Source: Chloroflexota bacterium
Lineage (GTDB): Bacteria > Chloroflexota > Dehalococcoidia > Lucifugimonadales > UBA3495
DNA: 13,745 nucleotides
Assembly: GCA_028874675.1 (NCBI GenBank)
Contig: JAPPJA010000246.1
Span: 1 to 13,745, forward strand
Direction: 5' to 3'
This document shows positions 1 to 6,605 of this stretch, in pieces. Made by a program: the position numbers and the translations under genes. The notes under the pieces were generated by a model. That model had not been told where the DNA came from. It made no database searches and saw only the letters and a list, made by a program, of their open reading frames with translations. How positions within the stretch are numbered: the first letter of the stretch is position 1; each line of letters begins with the position of its first letter.

Positions 1-1290
1 TTTCCCCTATTCCATCCGTCTGACTTCGTTTTGAAGACCCAAGACGGGGTCGCCGACGACTGGCCCATGACCTATGCGGAACTGGAACCCTATTACGACC
101 TGAACGACCGTATGAATGGCGTATCCGGGCTGCAGGGGGATACGGCTTATCCGCCCAAGGCCGAGAGGCCCACACCTCCCCTGTCCATTGGCAAGGGCGG
201 CGAACTGCTGGCCAATGCCTTCAACAAGCTGGGCTGGCACTGGTGGTCTTCGGACAGCGCCATTGCCTCGGTGGAGTATGATGGCCGCCAGCCTGATACC
301 GGCGGCAGCCTGAGGTCCCTGGCCAGCGCGGACATCATCTACTGGCCCCGGGCCATTCGACGAGGCGCCCGCCTCAAGACTTTCTGCCGCGTGCGGGAAA
401 TCCTGGTGGACCAGTCGGGCCGGGCAACCGGGGCTCTCTATTACGACGCCAACGGCAACCTGCAGGAACAGCGAGCCCGGGTAGTGGTGCTGGCCGGAAA
501 CGGCGTGGGCACCGCGCGCCTGCTGCTCAACTCCAGGTCGGCCCTCTTTCCCGAAGGCCTGGCCAACAGCAGCGGACTGGTGGGCAAGAACCTGATGCAC
601 CATCCCTGCGGCGGCGCCATGGGAATCTTCGACGAGTGGCTGGGCGGCGAGTCCGGCCCCCGGGGCAGCTCAATGCTGAGCCAGGAGTTTTACGAGACCG
701 ACCTGACCCGGGGCTTCGTTCGTGGCTACGACCTTCAGATTACCGGGGTAACCAGTTCACCCCTGCCCACCGCACTGGGGGGCATTCAGCAGGAGACGGT
801 ACCCTGGGGTCAGGACCATCACCGCATCTTCGGCGAACGGTTCGGCCACACCATCGGCATTACGGTCATGACCGAGGACCTGCCGGAGGAGCACAACCAG
901 GTAACCCTGGACCCGGCGCTGACCGATTCTCACGGCATTCCCGCGCCCAAGATCGAGTACAAGGTCAGCGAAAACACCGACAGGATGCTCGACCACGGTG
1001 TGGCGCGGGCGAAAGAGGTGCTGGAAGCTGCGGGAGCTAAAGAGGTTTACACTTCCCACATCCGCCGCAACGCCGGCTGGCACCTGTTGGGCACCGCCCG
1101 CATGGGCGATGACCCCGCCAACTCGGTAGTGGACCGCTGGGGCCGGGCCCACGACGTGCCCAACCTGCTGATAATTGACGGCAGTATCTTCACTACTGGG
1201 GCCTGCATCAACCCCACAACCACCATCCAGGCCCTGGCCCTTCGCACCGCCGACTTCGTCAAGGGGGAGGGAAGCAGTTTGCTGGGGTAG
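1..1290 (+). CDS. GMC-family FAD-dependent oxidoreductase, 5'-truncated by window edge
   Basis: The frame is open from base 1, so the gene begins before the window; an internal TTG at 31 is not the start. The visible 429 residues cover the middle and C-terminal part of a glucose-methanol-choline oxidoreductase. They open with an 'HPSDF' / 'DDWPMTYAELEPYY' stretch typical of the family. The C-terminal GMC domain has 'WHLLGTARMG' with the presumed catalytic His (H361 of the visible part) and 'CINPTTTIQALALR' with the partner Asn (N404), 43 residues later, as in family members with a His/Asn pair. The N-terminal Rossmann FAD motif lies outside the window. Such enzymes oxidise alcohol groups of sugars, choline or polyols with flavin; the substrate cannot be read here. 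The gene ends at a TAG and faces a convergent minus-strand gene. The family call is firm, the substrate unknown. Confidence 0.93.
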   Translation, partial: FPLFHPSDFVLKTQDGVADDWPMTYAELEPYYDLNDRMNGVSGLQGDTAYPPKAERPTPPLSIGKGGELLANAFNKLGWHWWSSDSAIASVEYDGRQPDTGGSLRSLASADIIYWPRAIRRGARLKTFCRVREILVDQSGRATGALYYDANGNLQEQRARVVVLAGNGVGTARLLLNSRSALFPEGLANSSGLVGKNLMHHPCGGAMGIFDEWLGGESGPRGSSMLSQEFYETDLTRGFVRGYDLQITGVTSSPLPTALGGIQQETVPWGQDHHRIFGERFGHTIGITVMTEDLPEEHNQVTLDPALTDSHGIPAPKIEYKVSENTDRMLDHGVARAKEVLEAAGAKEVYTSHIRRNAGWHLLGTARMGDDPANSVVDRWGRAHDVPNLLIIDGSIFTTGACINPTTTIQALALRTADFVKGEGSSLLG

Positions 1291-1345
1291 CTACCGACCC
1301 GTTCTTTTCGAATTCGAGGTTGGTGGTACATTAGGGAAAACATCC

Positions 1346-1368
1346 GGGGCAGCCACAATGGCTGCCCC
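1346..1368 (+). terminator. Perfect 9-bp hairpin after the GMC gene, possible terminator
   Basis: GGGGCAGCC and GGCTGCCCC pair perfectly around a 5-base loop (ACAAT), 55 bases after the GMC stop codon. The spacer is convergent, where terminators are expected. The following bases (TGCTTATTGA) are only weakly T-rich, so this is not a textbook intrinsic terminator. Confidence 0.45.
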
Positions 1369-1492
1369 TGCTTATTGAGGGATCAACAGATGCAGGCTGC
1401 GCGATGGCAGTGATTTGGGAATGCCAACGTCTGCTGACGGAAGCGTTCCATTTCAGCTGGTATCGCGTCGTCAGAACGGTCGAAATGCAGCT

Positions 1493-1515
1493 GAGGCGGG
1501 TTTGAATCCCGCCTC
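1493..1515. other. Perfect 8-bp hairpin with T-loop-like loop in convergent spacer
   Basis: GAGGCGGG and CCCGCCTC form a perfect stem around the 7-base loop TTTGAAT. The loop differs from a tRNA T-loop (TTCGAAT) by one base. I could not build acceptor, D or anticodon arms around it and no CCA follows. It may be part of a terminator for the GMC gene or the opposing minus-strand gene. Together with the hairpin at 1346 it is the only structure I see in the 316-base spacer 1291-1606; no gene is evident there. Confidence 0.35.
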
Positions 1516-1606
1516 TACCTGTGCAAAACTCCTGAATCGCACCGCTGGGCCTGCTGACTCGCTGCCTGATGAGGGGCCGTCGGGACGAGTTTTGGGGAAG
1601 ACGCTC

Positions 1607-2410
1607 CTAACTTCCTTCCCTCAGGTCCTGGATCTGATTTTCCAGGGTTTGGGCGCTGGCCGTGTCGCCGTCGGAGAGACGGAAGCAGCGGTCCAGGTAA
1701 AGCTGGGCCAGGCGGGAACCCTGGGAAGTCGCCTCGCTCGCCGCGGCCAGCAGGTTCAGCACCTGGAACTCTTCGGGAAGGTGGCGGGACAGGGCGGTGA
1801 TTTCGTCGGTAACCTCTCCGGTCATGTTGTCGTCCCTGCCTTCCTGGGCGAACTGCAGCTTTCCCAGCAGCCGGGACAGTTCCGCCAGCTTGTCCCTTTC
1901 ACTCATCAGGCTGAGCAGCACTTCATTGACCGAGTAGGAGTTATCATCCTCGGCCTGAGCCTCAGCGACGGCGGCCGGCTCTGCGGAATCCAGCGCTTCC
2001 GGGGGAGCGGCGCTGGCCAGACCCTGCCGCTCAAAGTACTCGGAACAGAGATCAGAGTAGGACTGCACCGCATCGGTGATGCCTTCCATCATCCGGGGCA
2101 GGTCGAAGGAGAACATGCTGCTGGCGAAAACGAGGTCGTCGTCGCGAAGTTCGCTGAGCCTTTCCAGTTCGCTGTGCCCGCTAATTTCCTCGGGCACCGG
2201 CGGCATGGCAAAGGCGGAAAAGTCGTTCAGTGGCATATTGCCGAGGTGGGAGGCCAGGAAAGGCGGGACGTATTTGCCAAAGTCCGCCTTCACCGGCAGC
2301 ACCACGATGTAACTGGCGTAGAGCTTGTCCGGCTCCGTGTCCACGCGAAAGTAAACCAGGGCGTGGCCTTTGGGACGCTGGGCATTCCCTCGTTCGAAGG
2401 TCAAGTCCAT
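1607..2410 (-). CDS. Acidic hypothetical protein of unknown family (267 aa)
   Basis: I do not recognise the family. The protein starts MDLTF at an ATG (2410) preceded by an AGGA site at good distance; an in-frame TTG one codon upstream is less likely. The N-terminal ~75 residues look like a compact mixed beta domain ('HALVYFRVDTE', 'LYASYIVVLPVKADFG', 'PPFLASHLGN'). The rest is mainly helical and rich in Glu, Asp, Ala and Leu, with an Ala/Glu/Pro-rich linker near residues 133-155. There is no signal peptide, membrane segment or cysteine cluster, so a soluble cytoplasmic protein is likely. It is transcribed divergently from the CoA transferase, with its own promoter-like sequence at 2489-2518, and ends convergent with the GMC gene. 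Coding on this strand is preferred over the long plus-strand frame opposite because its composition is protein-like. Function is unknown. Confidence 0.75.
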   Translation of the reverse strand: MDLTFERGNAQRPKGHALVYFRVDTEPDKLYASYIVVLPVKADFGKYVPPFLASHLGNMPLNDFSAFAMPPVPEEISGHSELERLSELRDDDLVFASSMFSFDLPRMMEGITDAVQSYSDLCSEYFERQGLASAAPPEALDSAEPAAVAEAQAEDDNSYSVNEVLLSLMSERDKLAELSRLLGKLQFAQEGRDDNMTGEVTDEITALSRHLPEEFQVLNLLAAASEATSQGSRLAQLYLDRCFRLSDGDTASAQTLENQIQDLREGS

Positions 2411-2488
2411 CAATCATTCCTGCAGCTGCGGTTGTTACCCTGCATTTCCCCGAGCCCTTCCTGCTACCGCAACTTGGCTGTGTAACCA

Positions 2489-2518
2489 ATTATAGGTTAT
2501 ACCTTGAAACTGGCACAA
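2489..2518 (-). promoter_or_regulatory. Sigma70-type promoter candidate for the minus-strand hypothetical gene
   Basis: Read on the minus strand, TTGTGC (2513-2518) and a perfect TATAAT (2489-2494) are separated by 18 bases. The expected start is near 2482, giving a leader of about 70 bases before the ATG at 2410. The region is AT-rich against a GC-rich background. Confidence 0.55.
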
Positions 2519-2574
2519 TTCTCTAGGCAAGCGTGAAATGGCGGCCTTGCGGTGTGCCTCCGGGGGCTGCGGGA

Positions 2575-2602
2575 TTGCAGCGGGGGTCGTATCCTGTATT
2601 AT
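2575..2602 (+). promoter_or_regulatory. Promoter candidate for the CoA transferase gene
   Basis: TTGCAG (2575-2580) and TATTAT (2597-2602) are 16 bases apart, about 50 bases before the CoA transferase ATG. The -35 lies inside a small dyad (GCTGC at 2566-2570, GCAGC at 2577-2581) that could be an operator or chance. Along with the minus-strand promoter it accounts for the 242-base divergent spacer. Confidence 0.4.
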
Positions 2603-2652
2603 GGGCGCCAGGGACAGCTTTAAATCCAGCCTGACCAAGGAGCCGCGTTAGT

Positions 2653-4059
2653 ATGACTGATTACACCCGATATGCCCTCAATGCTATCCCCTACCTGGAC
2701 CCGGAGAGGTTGGGAGAGGTCGAGTTCGGCGGGGGAATGGACCCCATTCTTCCCACGCCCTTCCGGATTGGGTCCGCGGCGGCGGCCAGCCTGGCAGCCG
2801 TGGGCCTGGCCGTATCTGACTTATGGGAGCTGCGTACCGGCAACCGCCAGGACGTGGGGGTTAATGCCCGGCGGGCGACTGCCTCTCTGCGCAGCAGCCG
2901 GTACATGACCCTGAACGGCCAGCCGGCGGCGGGAGAACGCAACGCCGTAATGGGGGTTTATCCAGCGAAGAACGGGCGGTGGAGCTACCTGCACTGCAAC
3001 TTCCCCAACCACCGGGAGGCCGCCCTCAATGTGCTGGGCGTGGAGGAGGATAAGGAGGCCGTCCGGCGGGCCGTTGCCCAATGGGACGCCCGGGAACTGG
3101 AGGAGGCCATCATCGCCGCGCGGGGAGCCGGGGGAATGGTCCGCACTATGCAAGAGTGGGCGCAGCATCCTCAATCGGCGGCGGTGGCGTCGCTACCCCT
3201 GCTGGAGATTGACAGGATTGGGGACGCGCCACCCCAGCCTTTGCCCGAAGGCGACCGGCCTCTATCCGGCATTCGCACACTGGACCTGACCAGGGTCCTG
3301 GCCGGCCCCACCTGCGCCCGTACCCTGGCCGAGCACGGCGCAGACGTTATGAAGATTTCCGGCCCTCATCTGCCCTTTAACGAGGGTCAGGAATACGACA
3401 CTGGGCACGGCAAGCTCTCGGCCCACCTGGACCTGCGCCAGGGCCAGGATATGGAGACATTGCGGGACCTGGTCCGGGAGGCGGACGTATTCTCCCAGGG
3501 GTACCGACCCAACACCCTGGCCCAGCGCGGCCTGTCCCCGCAGGAACTGGCCGAGATTCGGCCCGGCATTGTCTATGTATCCCTGTGCGCCTTCGGTCGG
3601 GTGGGGCCCTGGGCCGAGCGGCGGGGCTTTGATACGGTAATCCAGACGGTCAGCGGCATAACCCACCGCCAGGGGGAGATGTTCCCCGGGGCCGAGCCCG
3701 GTCCCCAGTTCTACCCGGTGTCGGCCATTGACTACCTTACGGGGTACCTGATGGCCTATGGCGCGCTGACGGCCCTGGCCCGCCGAGCCACCGAGGGCGG
3801 AAGCTGGCTGGTGCGTCTCTCCCTGGCCCAGACCGGCCGCTGGCTGGTGGGACAAGGCCAGGTGCCGGAGGACGAACTGTCCGACATACCGACGGACGTG
3901 ACTCCGGAGGAGATCGGAGACTGGTCCACAGTCAGCGAAGTTCCCAGCGGGACCCTGACACATTTGGCGCCAACCCTGGAACTGTCGGAAACCCGGCCGT
4001 ACTGGGCCCGGCCCTCGGTTCCCCTGGGCTACCACGAACCCGCCTGGCCTCAGCGCTAG
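2653..4059 (+). CDS. CaiB/BaiF family III CoA transferase, permuted two-half architecture
   Basis: Family III CoA transferases move CoA between carboxylic acids, or racemise acyl-CoAs, without a covalent thioester to a class I glutamate. The usual N-terminal family signature 'PLSGIRTLDLTRVLAGPT' appears only at residues 203-220, followed by 'ISGPH' and 'VYVSLCAFGRVGPWAERRGFD'. The catalytic-type Asp is D360 in 'SAIDYLTG'. The segment before residue 203 instead resembles the C-terminal part of ordinary members: 'VYPAKNGRW' near 102-110 and 'EWAQHPQSAA' near 168-177. The C-terminus 'YWARPSVPLGYHEPAWP' matches a known 460-480 residue subfamily, from memory. The ATG at 2653 has an AAGGA site 12 bases upstream; in-frame 'MTDYTRYAL' is the typical start. 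The substrate is unknown. The gene is single, with its own promoter region and a hairpin after it. Confidence 0.9.
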   Translation: MTDYTRYALNAIPYLDPERLGEVEFGGGMDPILPTPFRIGSAAAASLAAVGLAVSDLWELRTGNRQDVGVNARRATASLRSSRYMTLNGQPAAGERNAVMGVYPAKNGRWSYLHCNFPNHREAALNVLGVEEDKEAVRRAVAQWDARELEEAIIAARGAGGMVRTMQEWAQHPQSAAVASLPLLEIDRIGDAPPQPLPEGDRPLSGIRTLDLTRVLAGPTCARTLAEHGADVMKISGPHLPFNEGQEYDTGHGKLSAHLDLRQGQDMETLRDLVREADVFSQGYRPNTLAQRGLSPQELAEIRPGIVYVSLCAFGRVGPWAERRGFDTVIQTVSGITHRQGEMFPGAEPGPQFYPVSAIDYLTGYLMAYGALTALARRATEGGSWLVRLSLAQTGRWLVGQGQVPEDELSDIPTDVTPEEIGDWSTVSEVPSGTLTHLAPTLELSETRPYWARPSVPLGYHEPAWPQR

Positions 4060-4149
4060 AGCCGGTTGCCAAGGGATATTGGGGAGCAGGAATGATAGCT
4101 CGTGAACGGCCTCTGAGGTTGTTGAGGGGTCTGGGCAACGGCCCCGCGT

Positions 4150-4179
4150 AGCCCGGCTGCTCAACAGAACTGTCGGGCT
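4150..4179 (+). terminator. Hairpin downstream of the CoA transferase, possible terminator
   Basis: AGCCCGGC and GTCGGGCT pair over 8 positions (one G-T wobble) with a 14-base loop, 90 bases after the CoA transferase stop. No T-run follows, so termination is uncertain. Otherwise the 300-base spacer 4060-4359 holds the C-rich tract at 4215-4237 and the trp promoter; I see no gene and no Trp-rich leader peptide in it. Confidence 0.3.
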
Positions 4180-4214
4180 GGAATATTGGACCTCGGGGCC
4201 TCCCGCAAAATTTC

Positions 4215-4247
4215 ACCCCCACCCCCACCCTCCCCCGTCGAAGGGGA
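4215..4247 (-). repeat. C-rich tract with G-quadruplex motif on the minus strand, ending in a hairpin
   Basis: On the minus strand four G-runs of 3-5 bases are separated by single-base loops (GGGGG-A-GGG-T-GGGGG-T-GGGGG), a strong G-quadruplex pattern. The plus-strand end continues into CTCCCC-CGTCGAA-GGGGAG, a small inverted repeat. C-rich tracts followed by such a palindrome are common dispersed intergenic elements in several bacterial lineages; whether this one recurs in the genome cannot be seen here. It lies about 50 bases upstream of the trp promoter. Confidence 0.5.
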
Positions 4248-4287
4248 GAGGATAATCGAAAGACCCGAGATGCGAGGAGGGGCCCGG

Positions 4288-4316
4288 TTTACACGGCAAC
4301 CCAACCAATCCATAAT
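4288..4316 (+). promoter_or_regulatory. Strong sigma70-type promoter of the trp cluster
   Basis: TTTACA (4288-4293) and CATAAT (4311-4316) each differ by one base from consensus and are 17 bases apart, the optimal spacing. The expected start near 4323 leaves a leader of about 37 bases before trpD, ending in the strong ribosome site AGGAGGA at 4344-4350. The leader is too short for a trp attenuator. GGCCC (4281-4285) and GGGCC (4320-4324) flank the promoter symmetrically, which may be chance. Confidence 0.65.
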
Positions 4317-4359
4317 AAAGGGCCAGTAGAACAGGGCGAACACAGGAGGAGCTTTCCCG

Positions 4360-5373
4360 ATGATCAGGGAAGCTATTGACATAGTAGTGTCCGGCCACTC
4401 TCTCACCAGGGAGCAGGCTACCGAAGTCATGCAGGAAATAATGGAGGGGGAAGCGACTCCCGCCCAGTTGGGGGCGTTCCTTACCGGACTGAGGCTCAAG
4501 GGTGAGTCCACGGAAGAAATAGCAGGCATGGCTTCCGTTATGCGCGACAAGGCCCTGCGGGTCGAGACCGTGGGGCCGTTGCTGGATGTGGTGGGCACCG
4601 GCGGGGACGGCAAGAACACCTTCAACATATCAACGGCCGCGGCCTTTGTCGCCGCCGCCTGCGGAGCCCGGGTGGCCAAGCACGGCAACCGCGCCGCTTC
4701 CAGTTCCTGCGGGGCGGCCGATGTCCTGGAAGCCCTGGGAGTCAGGGTGGAGCTCAGTCCGGAGGGCGTGGCCCAGTGCGTGGAACAGACAGGTATGGGG
4801 TTTATGTTTGCCCCGGCCTTCCACCCCTCCATGCGGTACGCCGGACCAGTGCGGCGGGAAATCGGCATCCGCACCGTTTTCAACATTCTTGGGCCGCTTA
4901 CCAACCCAGCCAGCGCCCAGTGCATGCTGCTGGGCGTGGCCTACGAGCAGCTTGGAGGCCTGATGGCCGAGGCCCTCAGGCTGCTGGACGTACAGCACGC
5001 CCTGGTGGTACACGGCGCCGACGGCCTGGACGAGATTACCCTGGCCGGACCCTCCAGTGTCTGGGAGGTCAAGGGTGGCCAGGTGAGCAGCTGGACTATC
5101 GAGGTAGCGGATACGGGTCTGCCCTCCGCCGATACCGATGATCTCCACGGCGGAACCGCCCAGGAAAACGCGGAAACCATGCGTCGCCTGTTCCGGGGTG
5201 AGAATGGTCCGATACGCGATGCCGTCCTGCTGAACAGCGGGGCTGCCCTGGTAGCCGCTGACAAGGTCAGCGACCTGCGTTCGGGAATCGCCATGGCCGC
5301 TGAAGCGATCGACAACGGCGGCGCCCTGGCAAGAGTGGATGCTTTGGTGGAGGTAAGCCAGGACGCCGGTTAA
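4360..5373 (+). CDS. trpD: Anthranilate phosphoribosyltransferase
   Basis: TrpD joins anthranilate to PRPP to give N-(5-phosphoribosyl)anthranilate, the second step of tryptophan synthesis, in the cytoplasm. The 337 residues match the usual family length. The N-terminal helical domain carries 'TPAQLGAFLTGLRLKGES'. The PRPP/Mg site has 'GTGGDG' (G79-D83) followed by 'NTFNIST', then 'KHGNRAASSSCGAADVLEALG' features starting at K107, and 'GPLTNPA' in the anthranilate-binding region. The ATG at 4360 is preceded by AGGAGGA nine bases upstream, an almost ideal ribosome site. It is the first gene of a plus-strand cluster transcribed from the promoter at 4288-4316. trpE and trpG, which make anthranilate, are not in the window. 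All key motifs are intact. Confidence 0.97.
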   Translation: MIREAIDIVVSGHSLTREQATEVMQEIMEGEATPAQLGAFLTGLRLKGESTEEIAGMASVMRDKALRVETVGPLLDVVGTGGDGKNTFNISTAAAFVAAACGARVAKHGNRAASSSCGAADVLEALGVRVELSPEGVAQCVEQTGMGFMFAPAFHPSMRYAGPVRREIGIRTVFNILGPLTNPASAQCMLLGVAYEQLGGLMAEALRLLDVQHALVVHGADGLDEITLAGPSSVWEVKGGQVSSWTIEVADTGLPSADTDDLHGGTAQENAETMRRLFRGENGPIRDAVLLNSGAALVAADKVSDLRSGIAMAAEAIDNGGALARVDALVEVSQDAG

Positions 5374-5417
5374 CAGTTTGAGTCTCCAAAACTATGGGCA
5401 GGGGGAGGGGTACACTC

Positions 5418-5678
5418 ATGGCAACAGCTGCAAGAGCTCAACTGGAAAAAGCCCTGAGGTGGATCGAAGAAAACTGGGTGGGACAGAAGGAATGTGCCAT
5501 CTGCGGCAACAGCGGGTGGTTCATGGGCGAAGTAGTAGGCGAAATGAAACAGATGAACTCCAAGTCAGAGTGGATTCCGAACACCGGGCCGTCCTACCCG
5601 ATGATTGTGCTGTCCTGCGAAAACTGTGGCTACACCCTCCTGTTCAATGCCATTGTACTTGGCGTAGTGGAGGGATAG
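5418..5678 (+). CDS. Small zinc-ribbon protein inside the trp operon (86 aa)
   Basis: The protein has two CxxC knuckles, C26-C29 ('CAICG') and C67-C70 ('CENCGY'), 37 residues apart. This is the layout of a four-cysteine zinc ribbon. The first 20 residues form a likely helix ('QLEKALRWIEENW'). The end, 'TLLFNAIVLGVVEG', resembles small stand-alone zinc ribbons of unknown role. The start at 5418 is chosen because GGAGG (5404-5408) sits nine bases upstream; an in-frame ATG at 5394 would place the ribosome site inside the gene. It follows trpD by 44 bases and precedes trpC by 120, on the same strand, so co-transcription is likely. No link of such a protein to tryptophan synthesis is known to me. 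It could bind nucleic acid, serve as an assembly or regulatory factor, or simply be a passenger. Confidence 0.8.
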   Translation: MATAARAQLEKALRWIEENWVGQKECAICGNSGWFMGEVVGEMKQMNSKSEWIPNTGPSYPMIVLSCENCGYTLLFNAIVLGVVEG

Positions 5679-5717
5679 GGTCAGCAGCCCATTGAATGAG
5701 GAAGGCAAACCCGTGTC

Positions 5718-5765
5718 GCCGGAAATGCAGGTGGCAAGGGGTTTATTCTGCACCCGGTTGCCGGC
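5718..5765 (+). other. Nested inverted repeats in the spacer before trpC
   Basis: GCCGG (5718-5722) can pair with CCGGC (5761-5765), and inside it TGCAG (5726-5730) with CTGCA (5748-5752), giving a two-segment stem around a 17-base loop. It ends 12 bases before the trpC ribosome site. It could be an RNA structure affecting expression of the downstream trp genes. Each arm is only five bases, so support is limited. Confidence 0.3.
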
Positions 5766-5777
5766 AAGGTCAGCAAC

Positions 5778-5785
5778 AAGGAGGT
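5778..5785 (+). promoter_or_regulatory. Perfect Shine-Dalgarno of trpC embedded in a palindrome
   Basis: AAGGAGGT is a full match to the anti-Shine-Dalgarno, 13 bases before the trpC ATG. It forms the left side of the palindrome-like AAGGAGGTCTCCTT, so AAGGA could pair with TCCTT over a GGTC loop and partly mask the site. It fixes the trpC start at 5799. Confidence 0.6.
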
Positions 5786-5798
5786 CTCCTTTTCCTGA

Positions 5799-6605
5799 AT
5801 GCCTGACATTCTCGACGAAATAGTTGCCGCCAAGCGGGAAGAACTGGCCCTGGTCAGGGCATCTGCCTCGGTGGCGGTCCAGCAGGAAAGAATCGCGCGC
5901 CGCCCGGGCCCGCTTGGCCTGGCCAACGCTTTGCGGGGTGGCACGGTGCGGCTGATAGCCGAGGTCAAGAAGGCTTCTCCTTCCCGGGGGCTCCTCTGTC
6001 CCGACTTTGACCCCATCGAGCTGGCCCGTACCTACTCCGGAAACGGGGCATCGGCCATTTCGGTGCTTACCGATCCCCGCTTCCAGGGCGAACCGGCCCA
6101 TCTCTCCAGCATCAAGGAGACTGGCAGTTCCGGCGGGGCGCCGGTCCTGCGCAAGGATTTTATCTTTGACCCCTACCAGGTTTACGAGGCCAGGGCCATG
6201 GGGGCGGACACCTACCTGCTGATTGTTGCCATCCTCTCCAGGGCCCAGCTGACTGAACTGCTGGGCCTGGGACGCGACCTGGGTATGGATGCGCTGGTCG
6301 AAGTTCACGACGAGGGGGAATTGCAAACGGCCCTGGACGCCGGCGCTGAAATTATTGGCATCAATAACCGGGACTTGCGGACCTTCAAGACCGACCTGGC
6401 TACAACCCGGGAGCTGGCTCCCCTCATTCCGGGGGACAAAGTAATTGTAAGCGAGAGTGGCATTTTTGCCCCGGAACACCTGCAGCAACTGGGAAGTCTG
6501 GGCGTTAATGCCGTACTGGTGGGAGAAGCCCTGGTGACCGCGCCGGATACCGCAGCCAAGGTGCGGGAACTGGCCGCGCCTATTCCCGCCGCGAGCCGTT
6601 CATGA
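5799..6605 (+). CDS. trpC: Indole-3-glycerol phosphate synthase
   Basis: TrpC closes and decarboxylates carboxyphenylamino-deoxyribulose phosphate to indole-3-glycerol phosphate in the cytoplasm. The 268 residues are a single (beta/alpha)8 barrel of normal length, not a TrpC-TrpF fusion. By alignment to the Sulfolobus enzyme the catalytic set is present: E55 and K57 in 'IAEVKKASPSRG', with S60; K119 in 'LRKDF'; E168 in 'VEVHDE'; N189 in 'GINNRDLRTF'; S220 in 'SESGI'. A perfect AAGGAGGT lies 13 bases upstream of the ATG. The stop codon overlaps the trpF start (ATGA), which implies translational coupling. It follows the zinc-ribbon gene by 120 bases. No defect is visible. Confidence 0.97.
   Translation: MPDILDEIVAAKREELALVRASASVAVQQERIARRPGPLGLANALRGGTVRLIAEVKKASPSRGLLCPDFDPIELARTYSGNGASAISVLTDPRFQGEPAHLSSIKETGSSGGAPVLRKDFIFDPYQVYEARAMGADTYLLIVAILSRAQLTELLGLGRDLGMDALVEVHDEGELQTALDAGAEIIGINNRDLRTFKTDLATTRELAPLIPGDKVIVSESGIFAPEHLQQLGSLGVNAVLVGEALVTAPDTAAKVRELAAPIPAASRS

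Noticed and set aside
1440..1520. Possible tRNA or tmRNA 3' end (AGCTGGTA plus a T-arm-like hairpin)
   Set aside because: The T-loop has T at the invariant C56 position, no 5' acceptor strand matches CTCTACC, no D or anticodon stem forms, and there is no CCA.
1415..2485. Long plus-strand open frame (356 codons) opposite the minus-strand hypothetical gene
   Set aside because: Its composition is unlike a natural protein (Gly/Val/His/Gln-rich shadow) and it has no supported start; the minus-strand frame reads as a normal protein with promoter and ribosome site.
3262..4164. Minus-strand open frame (300 codons) opposite the CoA transferase
   Set aside because: Gly/Gln/Pro-rich shadow caused by high GC at codon positions; no family features.
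4060..4359. Trp leader peptide/attenuator or T-box before trpD
   Set aside because: No run of Trp codons and no TGGNACCGCG-type T-box motif; the likely promoter leaves only about 37 bases of leader.
5394..5417. Upstream ATG as start of the zinc-ribbon gene
   Set aside because: It would place the GGAGG ribosome site inside the coding region and add a Gly/Arg stretch not typical of the protein; the ATG at 5418 has ideal spacing.
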